Source: Sulfurovum sp. (lineage in GTDB: Bacteria; Campylobacterota; Campylobacteria; Campylobacterales; Sulfurovaceae). Taken from it: DNA of 9,227 nt. The DNA is taken from the NCBI GenBank assembly GCA_015493425.1, contig WGDG01000162.1:1-9227 (forward strand), given 5' to 3'. The translations under genes and the position numbers were made by a program. Of this stretch, positions 1-6,840 are shown piece by piece; the stretch's first letter is position 1, and each line of letters begins with the position of its first letter. Below the pieces are notes generated by a model. The model worked only from the letters and a program-made list of their open reading frames with translations, was not told where the DNA came from and ran no database searches.

Positions 1-1105
1 GGTCATCAAAGGTGTGAACCGTTTTGCACTTAGAGGTGTAGTACAGTCTTACAGTGATGAAGTACAAAATGAGTATGAGTCTTTGAAAAACTTCTTCCTG
101 AAGCAGAAAAAGCGTCTGAAGCAGGAACATGAAGAGAAGCTTTCTATCCTGGAAAAAGATGACATTCTTCCTTCAGGTGTTACCAAACTGGTGAAAGTGT
201 ACATTGCAACCAAACGTAAGCTCAAAGTCGGGGATAAGATGGCGGGACGTCACGGAAACAAAGGTATTGTCTCCAATATCGTTCCAGAGATCGATATGCC
301 ATACCTTGAGGATGGACGCCCTGTTGAGATTATCCTCAACCCGTTGGGGGTTCCCTCGCGTATGAACATCGGGCAGATTCTCGAAGTACACCTTGGACTT
401 GTCGGTAAGCGTCTGGGTGAGCAAATTCAGGAGATGTTTGACAATCAGACCGAGACATTCATTCAGGATCTTCGAGCGAAAATGATTGAGATTGCAGATG
501 TAGCAAAACTGATGAATGCCAAAGAGACACTGGGGAACATGAGTGATGAAGAACTGTTGAAATATGCCAGAGACTGGGCAAGAGGTGTGAAGTTCGCTGC
601 GCCGGTCTTTGAAGGTGCCAACCAGGCAGAGTTCGAGAAACTCTTTGAACTGGCGAAGATCGACAGCGACGGGAAGATGACACTTTATGACGGAAAAACC
701 GGTGAGAAGATGATCGAACGGGTCAACGTCGGGTATATGTATATGCTTAAACTGCACCACCTTGTTGACGAAAAAGTACACGCACGTTCAACTGGCCCAT
801 ACTCGCTTGTTACACAGCAGCCAGTCGGTGGTAAAGCACTCTTTGGTGGACAGCGATTCGGTGAGATGGAAGTATGGGCACTGGAAGCTTACGGTGCGGC
901 ACATGTCCTCAAAGAGATGCTGACCATCAAGTCGGATGATGTTGAGGGTAGAGCAAGGGCTTACAGAGCGATTACCAAAGGGGAATCAGTACCGGAGTCC
1001 GGTGTACCGGAGACAATGTTCGTATTGACCAAAGAGCTGCAGGCACTTGGTTTGGATGCGCAACTGTTTGAAGAGAAAAAAGAAGTGGAGAGTGAAGATG
1101 AGTAA
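1..1105 (+). CDS. rpoB: RNA polymerase beta subunit, C-terminal part (5' end lies outside the window)
   Basis: Beta forms one pincer of RNA polymerase and part of the active site. The frame is open from base 2, so the gene enters the window already running; 367 residues are visible, roughly the last quarter to third of a typical beta. Seen: the block GDKMAGRHGNKG, whose two lysines (codons at 236 and 260) match E. coli K1065 and K1073 of the active centre. Further on are the near-universal stretch from HARSTGPYSLVTQQP to GGQRFGEMEVWALEAYGAA (about 782-900) and SDDVEGR before the C-terminus. The protein ends in an acidic tail (EVESEDE). Its TAA overlaps the rpoC start by 8 bases, so the two are co-transcribed and probably translationally coupled. 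Identity is certain; the N-terminal half, including the usual rifampicin-contact region, cannot be judged here. Confidence 0.98.
   Translation, partial: VIKGVNRFALRGVVQSYSDEVQNEYESLKNFFLKQKKRLKQEHEEKLSILEKDDILPSGVTKLVKVYIATKRKLKVGDKMAGRHGNKGIVSNIVPEIDMPYLEDGRPVEIILNPLGVPSRMNIGQILEVHLGLVGKRLGEQIQEMFDNQTETFIQDLRAKMIEIADVAKLMNAKETLGNMSDEELLKYARDWARGVKFAAPVFEGANQAEFEKLFELAKIDSDGKMTLYDGKTGEKMIERVNVGYMYMLKLHHLVDEKVHARSTGPYSLVTQQPVGGKALFGGQRFGEMEVWALEAYGAAHVLKEMLTIKSDDVEGRARAYRAITKGESVPESGVPETMFVLTKELQALGLDAQLFEEKKEVESEDE
1087..1100 (+). promoter_or_regulatory. rpoC ribosome binding site and start codon inside the rpoB end
   Basis: GGAG at 1087-1090 lies 7 bases before ATG 1098-1100. This decides the rpoC start: the frame is open upstream to a TGA at 1026-1028 and contains an earlier ATG at 1047, but that one would add 17 basic, non-family residues (KRKKKWRVK). 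Starting at 1098 gives MSNEILEHLVPIDL, the expected RpoC beginning for this group. The SD sits within rpoB codons, so ribosomes finishing rpoB can re-initiate on rpoC. Confidence 0.85.
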
Positions 1106-4100
1106 TGAAATATTGGAACACCTGGTACCGATCGACCTGAACAGTGACGAGAGACCACAGGATATTGCAGCCCTTCAACTGAAGGTAGCAAGTCCGGAGA
1201 AGATTCTCTCATGGAGTTACGGTGAAGTCAAGAAGCCTGAAACGATCAACTACAGAACCCTCAAACCTGAGCGTGACGGACTTTTCTGTGCGAAGATCTT
1301 TGGACCGATCAGAGACTATGAGTGTCTGTGTGGAAAATACAAGAAGATGCGTTACAAAGGCGTGGTCTGTGAAAAGTGTGGTGTTGAAGTGACAACATCC
1401 AAAGTTAGACGTAACCGTATGGGGCATATTGACTTGATTGCACCGGTTGCACATATCTGGTATGTCTCTTCACTGCCTTCACGTATCGGTACGCTTCTTG
1501 GTGTCAAAATGAAAGACCTTGAGCGTGTATTGTATTATGAAGCATATATTGTCAAGACACCGGGTGAAGCGAGTTACGACAATGAAGGGCTCCACCCGCT
1601 GCAAAAATATGATGTGCTCAACGAAGAGCAGTACCAGCAGATTTCATCACGTTTTGCCGACACAGGTCTGGATGCACGTATGGGTGGTGAGATTGTTCAG
1701 GAATTATTGGCTGAACTTGATCTGGTCGAAATGTTCTCACAGCTGAAAGAAGAGATTGCGGCAACCAAATCAGAAGCAAAAAGAAAAACGATCGTTAAAA
1801 GACTTAAAGTTATTGAAGCATTCCTGCACTCGGGCAACCGTCCGGAGTGGATGATGTTGACACAGCTGCCGGTCCTTCCACCGGATTTGCGTCCTCTGGT
1901 AAGCCTTGACGGCGGGAAATTCGCCGTTTCGGATGTCAACGATCTCTACAGACGTGTGATCAACCGTAACCAGCGTCTGAAGCGCCTGGTAGAGCTTGAT
2001 GCGCCGGAAATTATTGTCCGCAACGAAAAGCGTATGCTTCAGGAAGCGGTCGATGCACTCTTTGACAATGGCCGTAGAGGTAATGCCGTCAAAGGAGCCA
2101 ACAAGCGTCCGCTCAAGTCACTCTCAGAAGTGATCAAAGGTAAGCAGGGACGTTTCCGTCAAAACCTGCTTGGTAAGCGTGTTGACTTCTCGGGACGTTC
2201 TGTTATTGTTGTTGGACCGGATCTTAGAATGGATCAGTGTGGTCTGCCTAAGAAAATGGCGATCGAACTCTTTAAGCCGCACCTGATGGCGAAACTGGAA
2301 GAGAAAGGCTATGCGACAACACTGAAGCAGGCCAAGAAAATGATCGAGCAGCAGGTCAATGAAGTATGGGAATGTCTTGAAGAGGTAGTTGAAAACTATC
2401 CTGTTCTGCTTAACCGTGCACCGACACTGCACAAACTTTCGATTCAGGCATTCCATCCAAGGCTGATAGAAGGTAAAGCAATTCAGCTGCATCCACTTGT
2501 CTGTGCGGCATTCAACGCCGACTTCGACGGTGACCAGATGGCTGTTCACGTACCGCTTTCTGACGAAGCTGTGGCCGAAGCAAAAGTCTTGATGCTTGCA
2601 TCGATGAACATTCTGCTGCCGGCATCGGGTAAAGCGATTGCGGTACCGTCTCAGGATATGATTCTGGGGCTTTACTACCTGACACTCGAAAAGAACGATG
2701 TAAAAGGTGAGCACAAACTTTTTGCGAATGTTGAAGAGGTAGAGATTGCTTTCAACCAGTTGGCGCTTGATCTGAATGCACGTATCAGAACCATTATTGA
2801 TGGACGTATTGCAACCTCTACGGCAGGACGGTTGATCCTTAAATCGATCATCCCTGATTATGTTCCTGAAAAGTACTGGAACAAAGTACTGAAGAAAAAA
2901 GATATCGGTGCCTTGGTAGACTACATCTACAAAGAAGGCGGCGTGTCTGAGACGGCAAGTTTCCTTGACAACCTCAAGGACATGGGTTTCAAATATGCGA
3001 CCAAAGTCGGTGTTTCGATCTCTATCGACGATATCAAGATTCCACCGGTAAAAGGGGAGATCGTCAGCAAAGCAAAAGAAGAAGTCAAAGAGATCCAGCG
3101 ACAGTTTGCAGCGGGACTTCTGACAGATCAGGAACGCTACAACAAGATTATCGATATCTGGACCGATGCGAATAATGCCATTGCCGAAGCACTGATGGAT
3201 CTGATTAAAAAAGACAAAGACGGATTCAACTCCGTACATATGATGGCAGACTCGGGTGCGAGGGGTTCAGCGGCACAGATCAGACAGCTTTCAGGTATGC
3301 GTGGTCTGATGGCGAAATCGGATGGATCGATCATTGAAACGCCGATTACTTCAAACTTCCGTGAGGGTCTGAACGTACTGGAGTACTTCATCTCCACCCA
3401 CGGTGCGCGTAAAGGTTTGGCCGATACCGCGTTGAAAACAGCAAACGCCGGGTACCTGACCAGAAAGCTGATCGATGTTGCGCAAAACGTCAAGATCTCA
3501 ATGGCGGACTGTGGTACCCATGAAGGGGTTGAAGTCTCCGATATCGTTGTGGGTAACGAAATGATTGAACCGCTGGCAGACAGAATTTACGGACGTGTAC
3601 TTGCCGAAGATATCATTGATCCTATCACCAGTGAAGTACTGGTTTCTGAGGGTACAATGATCGATGAAGAGACAGCCAAGCGTGTACAGGAAGCCGGTGT
3701 CCGATCTGTTGTCATGAGAGCACCGTCAAGCTGTAAAGCACCAAAAGGGATCTGTGCAAAGTGTTACGGTCTGAATATGGCTGACAATAAAATGGTCAAA
3801 CCTGGTGAAGCGGTCGGTGTCATTGCGGCACAGTCGATCGGTGAGCCGGGAACCCAGCTGACACTGCGTACCTTCCACACCGGTGGTACGGCAACAGCAG
3901 GTAAAGAGGAGCGTCAGGTTATTGCAACACAGGAAGGTTTTGTACGTTACTACAACCTCTCTGTTTACAAAAACAGTGAAGGTCAGCTGATTGTAGCCAA
4001 CCGAAGAAACGCAGGTGTCCTGCTGGTTGAACCAAAGATCAAAGCGATCACAAAAGGTAAGGTATCCATCGTCGTTACGCACGATGAGTATGTCATTTCT

Positions 4101-5630
4101 GTACAATCCGAAGGTTCGGAAGAGGTTAGATACAACCTGAGAAAGTCCGATGTTGCCAAATCCAATGAGCTTGCGGGTGTTGCCGGTAAACTGGAAGGGA
4201 AACTCTTCCTGCCGCTCAATGACGGTGATATGGTTGAAGAGGGAGACTCTATTGTTGAAGTCATTAAAGAAGGATGGTCTGTACCAAGCCGTATCCCATT
4301 CGCATCAGAATTGAAAGTCGAAGATGGGGCACCTGTAACACAAAATGTTCATTCGGATGCCAGAGGTACCGTGAAATTCTTCCTCCTCAAGGGAGACTAC
4401 CTGGAAGCACATGAAGGTGTAAAATCGGGTGATAAAGTTGAAGAGAAGGGTCTCTTCGCTGTGATCGTTGACGAGAACAACCGTGAAGCGGCACGTCACT
4501 ACATTTCAAGAGGTTCTGTTCTTCATGTGGACAACAATGCCAAGGTTGAGCGTGGTGACATTCTTTCAGCACCGGAAGTTGCAACACAGGTTGTTATTGC
4601 AGAATGGGATCCGTATTCAGAGCCGATCATTGCTGAGCAAAAGGGTACGGTGAAGTTTGAAGATATCATTCCGGGAGTGACTGTTGTCGAACAGTTTGAC
4701 GAAGTAACCGGAGATACCAGACTGGAGCTTAACGAGCATATCCCTGCCGCTTATAAACCCGCACTTGTACTGGCAACGGAGTCTGGTGAGTTGATCCGTT
4801 ATCAGCTTGATCCCAAGACAATTCTTTTTGTGACTGACGGTGCGGAAGTGAATATTGCCGATATCCTGGCAAAAACACCAAAAGCAGCGATCAAGTCAAA
4901 AGATATTACCGGGGGTCTTCCAAGAGTCTCCGAGCTCTTTGAAGCAAGACGTCCGAAAGATATTGCGCTGATTGCACAGATTGACGGTGTGGTGAGCTTC
5001 GGTAAGCCGTTGAGAGGGAAAGAGCGTTTGATTATTACGGGTGAAAATGGTCAGGTGACAGAGCAGTTTGTCGATAAAGGTAAGGTTGTATTGGTACATG
5101 CAGGGGAATATGTCCATGCAGGTGAAAAACTGACTGACGGTACAGTGTCAAGCCATGACATTCTTGCGGCACTGGGAGAAAAGGCACTTTACGAATATGT
5201 TGTTTCGGAAGTTCAGATGGTTTACCGCCGTCAGGGGGTTAACATCTCTGACAAGCACATCGAGATCGTGACTTCTCAGATGATGCGACAGGTGAAAGTC
5301 GTTGACAGTGGTGACAGCAACTTTATTGCCGGAGATATTGTTTCCAGACGTAAATTCCAGGAAGAGAACGAGCGTGTCATGAAGCTTGGCGGAGAACCTG
5401 CAATTGCCGAGCCGATGCTGGTAGGTATTACCCGTGCAGCCGTTGGTGCGGACTCTATCATCTCCGCTGCATCCTTCCAGGATACGACAAAAGTACTTAC
5501 TTCCGCATCCATTGCGGGAACAGTTGATAAACTCGAGGATCTAAAAGAGAACGTTGTCATCGGTCGTCTTATCCCTGTGGGAACGGGTATGGTCAATGAA
5601 TCAGATATTACAATGCAGGCAGCCGAATAG
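1098..5630 (+). CDS. rpoC: RNA polymerase beta' subunit
   Basis: Catalytic subunit of RNA polymerase, 1510 residues from ATG 1098 (E. coli about 1407). In order: N-terminal zinc site C76, C78, C91, C94; clamp coiled coil that binds sigma, about 277-324; NRAPTLHK with R440; the catalytic loop NADFDGD at 473-479, whose D475, D477 and D479 hold the active-site Mg2+; bridge helix from F764; second zinc site C805, C879, C886, C889; trigger loop GEPGTQLTLRTFHTGG from 915, with H927 matching E. coli H936. A large insert of about 320 residues (about 940-1262) follows the first trigger-loop helix, then DITGGLPRVSELFEARRPKD (from 1269) and the C-terminal clamp base. All catalytic and metal residues are present, so it is intact. 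It overlaps rpoB by 8 bases and is last in its operon, though readthrough into rpsL is plausible. Start choice is supported by the SD at 1087-1090. Confidence 0.98.
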   Translation: MSNEILEHLVPIDLNSDERPQDIAALQLKVASPEKILSWSYGEVKKPETINYRTLKPERDGLFCAKIFGPIRDYECLCGKYKKMRYKGVVCEKCGVEVTTSKVRRNRMGHIDLIAPVAHIWYVSSLPSRIGTLLGVKMKDLERVLYYEAYIVKTPGEASYDNEGLHPLQKYDVLNEEQYQQISSRFADTGLDARMGGEIVQELLAELDLVEMFSQLKEEIAATKSEAKRKTIVKRLKVIEAFLHSGNRPEWMMLTQLPVLPPDLRPLVSLDGGKFAVSDVNDLYRRVINRNQRLKRLVELDAPEIIVRNEKRMLQEAVDALFDNGRRGNAVKGANKRPLKSLSEVIKGKQGRFRQNLLGKRVDFSGRSVIVVGPDLRMDQCGLPKKMAIELFKPHLMAKLEEKGYATTLKQAKKMIEQQVNEVWECLEEVVENYPVLLNRAPTLHKLSIQAFHPRLIEGKAIQLHPLVCAAFNADFDGDQMAVHVPLSDEAVAEAKVLMLASMNILLPASGKAIAVPSQDMILGLYYLTLEKNDVKGEHKLFANVEEVEIAFNQLALDLNARIRTIIDGRIATSTAGRLILKSIIPDYVPEKYWNKVLKKKDIGALVDYIYKEGGVSETASFLDNLKDMGFKYATKVGVSISIDDIKIPPVKGEIVSKAKEEVKEIQRQFAAGLLTDQERYNKIIDIWTDANNAIAEALMDLIKKDKDGFNSVHMMADSGARGSAAQIRQLSGMRGLMAKSDGSIIETPITSNFREGLNVLEYFISTHGARKGLADTALKTANAGYLTRKLIDVAQNVKISMADCGTHEGVEVSDIVVGNEMIEPLADRIYGRVLAEDIIDPITSEVLVSEGTMIDEETAKRVQEAGVRSVVMRAPSSCKAPKGICAKCYGLNMADNKMVKPGEAVGVIAAQSIGEPGTQLTLRTFHTGGTATAGKEERQVIATQEGFVRYYNLSVYKNSEGQLIVANRRNAGVLLVEPKIKAITKGKVSIVVTHDEYVISVQSEGSEEVRYNLRKSDVAKSNELAGVAGKLEGKLFLPLNDGDMVEEGDSIVEVIKEGWSVPSRIPFASELKVEDGAPVTQNVHSDARGTVKFFLLKGDYLEAHEGVKSGDKVEEKGLFAVIVDENNREAARHYISRGSVLHVDNNAKVERGDILSAPEVATQVVIAEWDPYSEPIIAEQKGTVKFEDIIPGVTVVEQFDEVTGDTRLELNEHIPAAYKPALVLATESGELIRYQLDPKTILFVTDGAEVNIADILAKTPKAAIKSKDITGGLPRVSELFEARRPKDIALIAQIDGVVSFGKPLRGKERLIITGENGQVTEQFVDKGKVVLVHAGEYVHAGEKLTDGTVSSHDILAALGEKALYEYVVSEVQMVYRRQGVNISDKHIEIVTSQMMRQVKVVDSGDSNFIAGDIVSRRKFQEENERVMKLGGEPAIAEPMLVGITRAAVGADSIISAASFQDTTKVLTSASIAGTVDKLEDLKENVVIGRLIPVGTGMVNESDITMQAAE

Positions 5631-5641
5631 GCACTGCACAC

Positions 5642-5663
5642 GCACCCCGCTGTCGAGGGGTGC
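5642..5663 (+). terminator. GC-rich hairpin after rpoC, weak or partial terminator
   Basis: GCACCCC (5642-5648) and GGGGTGC (5657-5663) form a perfect 7-bp stem around an 8-base loop, 11 bases after the rpoC stop. The following sequence, TCATAACTCTCCCTTATAAC, has no real T tract, so intrinsic termination should be inefficient. It may instead stabilise the 3' end or let a share of rpoBC transcripts read into rpsL. Confidence 0.45.
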
Positions 5664-5683
5664 TCATAACTCTCCCTTATAAC

Positions 5684-5722
5684 TTCAGAAAAATCAAAGC
5701 ATCTTTCGATATAATACACCTC
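5684..5722 (+). promoter_or_regulatory. Probable sigma70 promoter of the str operon
   Basis: A perfect -10 hexamer TATAAT at 5710-5715 sits in the context TTTCGATATAATACACC. The best -35 candidate, TTCAGA at 5684-5689, is poor and 20 bases away; Campylobacterota housekeeping promoters usually lack a strong -35. Transcription would start near 5722, giving rpsL a leader of about 115 nt. The same GATAnAATAC box recurs at 9199-9208 before the next gene downstream of the window. Confidence 0.7.
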
Positions 5723-5734
5723 CATTTTTCTATC

Positions 5735-5781
5735 GTTACACAATTTCAGTGCACATAGGAAGTGTGTTGACATGGTGTAAC
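5735..5781 (+). other. Hairpin in the rpsL leader
   Basis: GTTACAC (5735-5741) is exactly complementary to GTGTAAC (5775-5781). Inside it a smaller hairpin, CACA (5752-5755) with TGTG (5763-5766), presents the loop TAGGAAG, which contains an SD-like AGGA. No U tract follows, so it is not an intrinsic terminator. A role in mRNA stability or regulation is inference only. Confidence 0.4.
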
Positions 5782-5826
5782 AGCCAAGCAATTCAATTCG
5801 CTCACAGAGCAAAAACAACATTTAGA

Positions 5827-5840
5827 AAGGAAACGATTTG
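5827..5840 (+). promoter_or_regulatory. rpsL ribosome binding site with TTG start
   Basis: AAGGA at 5827-5831 is followed after 6 bases by TTG (5838-5840). No in-frame ATG or GTG lies nearby that would give a family-length S12, and the next residues PTINQLIRKERKK are the normal mature S12 N-terminus, so TTG is the start. Confidence 0.85.
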
Positions 5841-6209
5841 CCAACCATTAACCAGTTGATTCGTAAAGAACGTAAAAAGGTGATCAAAAAGTCCAAATCA
5901 CCAGCGCTTGAGAGTTGTCCTCAAAGAAGAGGGGTATGTACAAGAGTATATACAACGACTCCTAAAAAACCAAACTCTGCTTTGAGAAAAGTAGCAAAAG
6001 TAAGACTTACATCAGGATATGAGGTGATCTCATATATCGGTGGTGAAGGTCACAACCTTCAGGAACACTCCATTGTCCTTGTACGTGGCGGTAGGGTTAA
6101 AGACCTTCCAGGGGTGAAGTATCACATTGTTCGTGGTGCGCTCGATGCCTCAGGTGTTGCCAACAGAAAAGTGGCAAGATCCAAATACGGAACCAAGAGA
6201 CCTAAGTAA
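5838..6209 (+). CDS. rpsL: 30S ribosomal protein S12
   Basis: S12 sits at the decoding centre of the small subunit and takes part in tRNA selection and translocation. It has 123 residues, against 124 in E. coli. Seen: N-terminus PTINQLIRKERKKV; the loop TTPKKPNSALRK with K43; and GGRVKDLPGVKYH with K88 and P91. K43 and K88 are the residues whose mutation classically gives streptomycin resistance or dependence, so this is the wild-type, drug-sensitive form. D89 is the residue that RimO methylthiolates in E. coli S12; whether RimO exists here cannot be seen. The gene starts with TTG, unusual for so highly expressed a protein, behind a good SD. It is the first gene of the str operon, 207 nt after rpoC, with its own probable promoter. 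Confidence 0.98.
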   Translation: MPTINQLIRKERKKVIKKSKSPALESCPQRRGVCTRVYTTTPKKPNSALRKVAKVRLTSGYEVISYIGGEGHNLQEHSIVLVRGGRVKDLPGVKYHIVRGALDASGVANRKVARSKYGTKRPK

Positions 6210-6361
6210 TCTAAACGTTGATCGTTTGGGTGAAGTTGCCGCGTAAGCGGAGCAGTAGGTTGAGTTTAGCTTAGTAATGGGCTTGAGCAGGTGTTATCAT
6301 CATCCTTAGGGGATGACACTTGAGTAAATCAATATCGATTGAAGATAGAAGGATATAGAGA
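6210..6361 (+). promoter_or_regulatory. Structured rpsL-rpsG intercistronic region, candidate S7 feedback site
   Basis: This 152-nt gap carries several hairpins. TCTAAACG (6210-6217) pairs with CGTTTGGG (6223-6230) using two G-U pairs. CCGC (6239-6242) and GCGG (6247-6250) enclose a GTAA tetraloop of the GNRA type. GTGTTATC (6291-6298) pairs with GATGACAC (6312-6319) with one G-U. TCAAT (6329-6333) pairs with ATTGA (6338-6342). CTAAAC (6211-6216) can alternatively pair with GTTTAG (6264-6269). None is followed by a T tract, so they are not terminators. The rpsG SD, AAGGA at 6349-6353, lies 8 bases before its ATG. In E. coli, S7 represses the str mRNA by binding the rpsL-rpsG gap; an equivalent role here is inference. 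Confidence 0.5.
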
Positions 6362-6829
6362 ATGAGAAGAAGAAAAGCTCCCGTAAGACCGGTACTGCCA
6401 GATCCAGTATACGGTTCGAAAGTACTGACAAAGTTCATTAACGCCGTTATGCTTGACGGTAAAAAAAGCGTTGCGCAAAAAGTTGTTTACTCTGCGCTTG
6501 AGAGAATTGAAGAAAAAACTGGCGAAAAAGCGATCGACGTGTTCAACAAAGCAATGGATAACGTCAAGCCTGTCATGGAAGTCAAAAGCCGTCGTGTCGG
6601 TGGTGCTACCTATCAGGTGCCTATTGAAGTTAGACATGTAAGACAGCAGTCTCTGGGAATCAGATGGATTGTCGATGCTGCAAGAAAAAGAAACGAAAGA
6701 ACAATGATGGAGCGTCTGAGCAATGAGCTTATGGATGCTGCAACTGAGAAAGGTGCTGCTTTCAAGAAGAAAGAAGATACCTACAAAATGGCAGAAGCGA
6801 ACAAAGCATTCGCTCACTACAGATGGTAA
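6362..6829 (+). CDS. rpsG: 30S ribosomal protein S7
   Basis: Primary 16S-binding protein that organises the 3' major domain (head) of the small subunit and lies near the E and P sites. It has 155 residues, in line with the short bacterial form. Seen: a very basic start MRRRKAPVRPVLPDPVYGS; KFINAVMLDGKKSVAQ at about 24-39; the hallmark KSRRVGGATYQVPIEV at 75-90, which forms the beta-hairpin region; GIRWIVDAARKRNERTM at about 99-115; and the C-terminal helix ending NKAFAHYRW. Start ATG 6362 is supported by AAGGA 8 bases upstream. The stop is 11 bases before fusA, so translation of the two is probably coupled. By analogy with E. coli, S7 may regulate this operon through the structured gap upstream, but that is not shown by the sequence. 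Confidence 0.98.
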   Translation: MRRRKAPVRPVLPDPVYGSKVLTKFINAVMLDGKKSVAQKVVYSALERIEEKTGEKAIDVFNKAMDNVKPVMEVKSRRVGGATYQVPIEVRHVRQQSLGIRWIVDAARKRNERTMMERLSNELMDAATEKGAAFKKKEDTYKMAEANKAFAHYRW

Positions 6830-6840
6830 GGAAGTAACGT

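Noticed and set aside
1047..1097. Earlier in-frame ATG that would extend RpoC by 17 residues
   Set aside because: The added residues are basic and unlike RpoC, no SD precedes 1047, and the ATG at 1098 has a good SD and the expected N-terminus.
2124..3239. Long open frame of 371 codons on the minus strand opposite rpoC
   Set aside because: It lies wholly inside a conserved gene, is rich in Cys, Phe and His as expected of an antisense reading of biased codons, and has no recognisable domain.
5767..5795. Perfect TTGACA that could be a second -35 for rpsL
   Set aside because: No acceptable -10 lies 16-18 bases downstream (the sequence there reads AATTCA), and the TATAAT at 5710 is a better promoter core.
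5276..5821. Minus-strand frame running from the rpoC end across the rpsL leader
   Set aside because: Most of it mirrors rpoC codons; the spacer part contains a clear + strand promoter and leader and no sign of a minus-strand start site.
5764..5859. Possible leader peptide of about 31 codons starting at GTG 5764 or TTG 5767 and overlapping the rpsL start
   Set aside because: AGGA is present upstream but the spacing is tight, the starts are weak, and the frame shows nothing beyond chance. It would need conservation evidence.
6277..6309. ATG with a 10-codon frame in the rpsL-rpsG gap
   Set aside because: No SD precedes it, and it lies in the putative structured regulatory region.
6320..6348. 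Possible internal promoter for rpsG (TTGAGT, then AGATAG)
   Set aside because: The -10 is poor, and rpsG is explained by transcription from the rpsL promoter.
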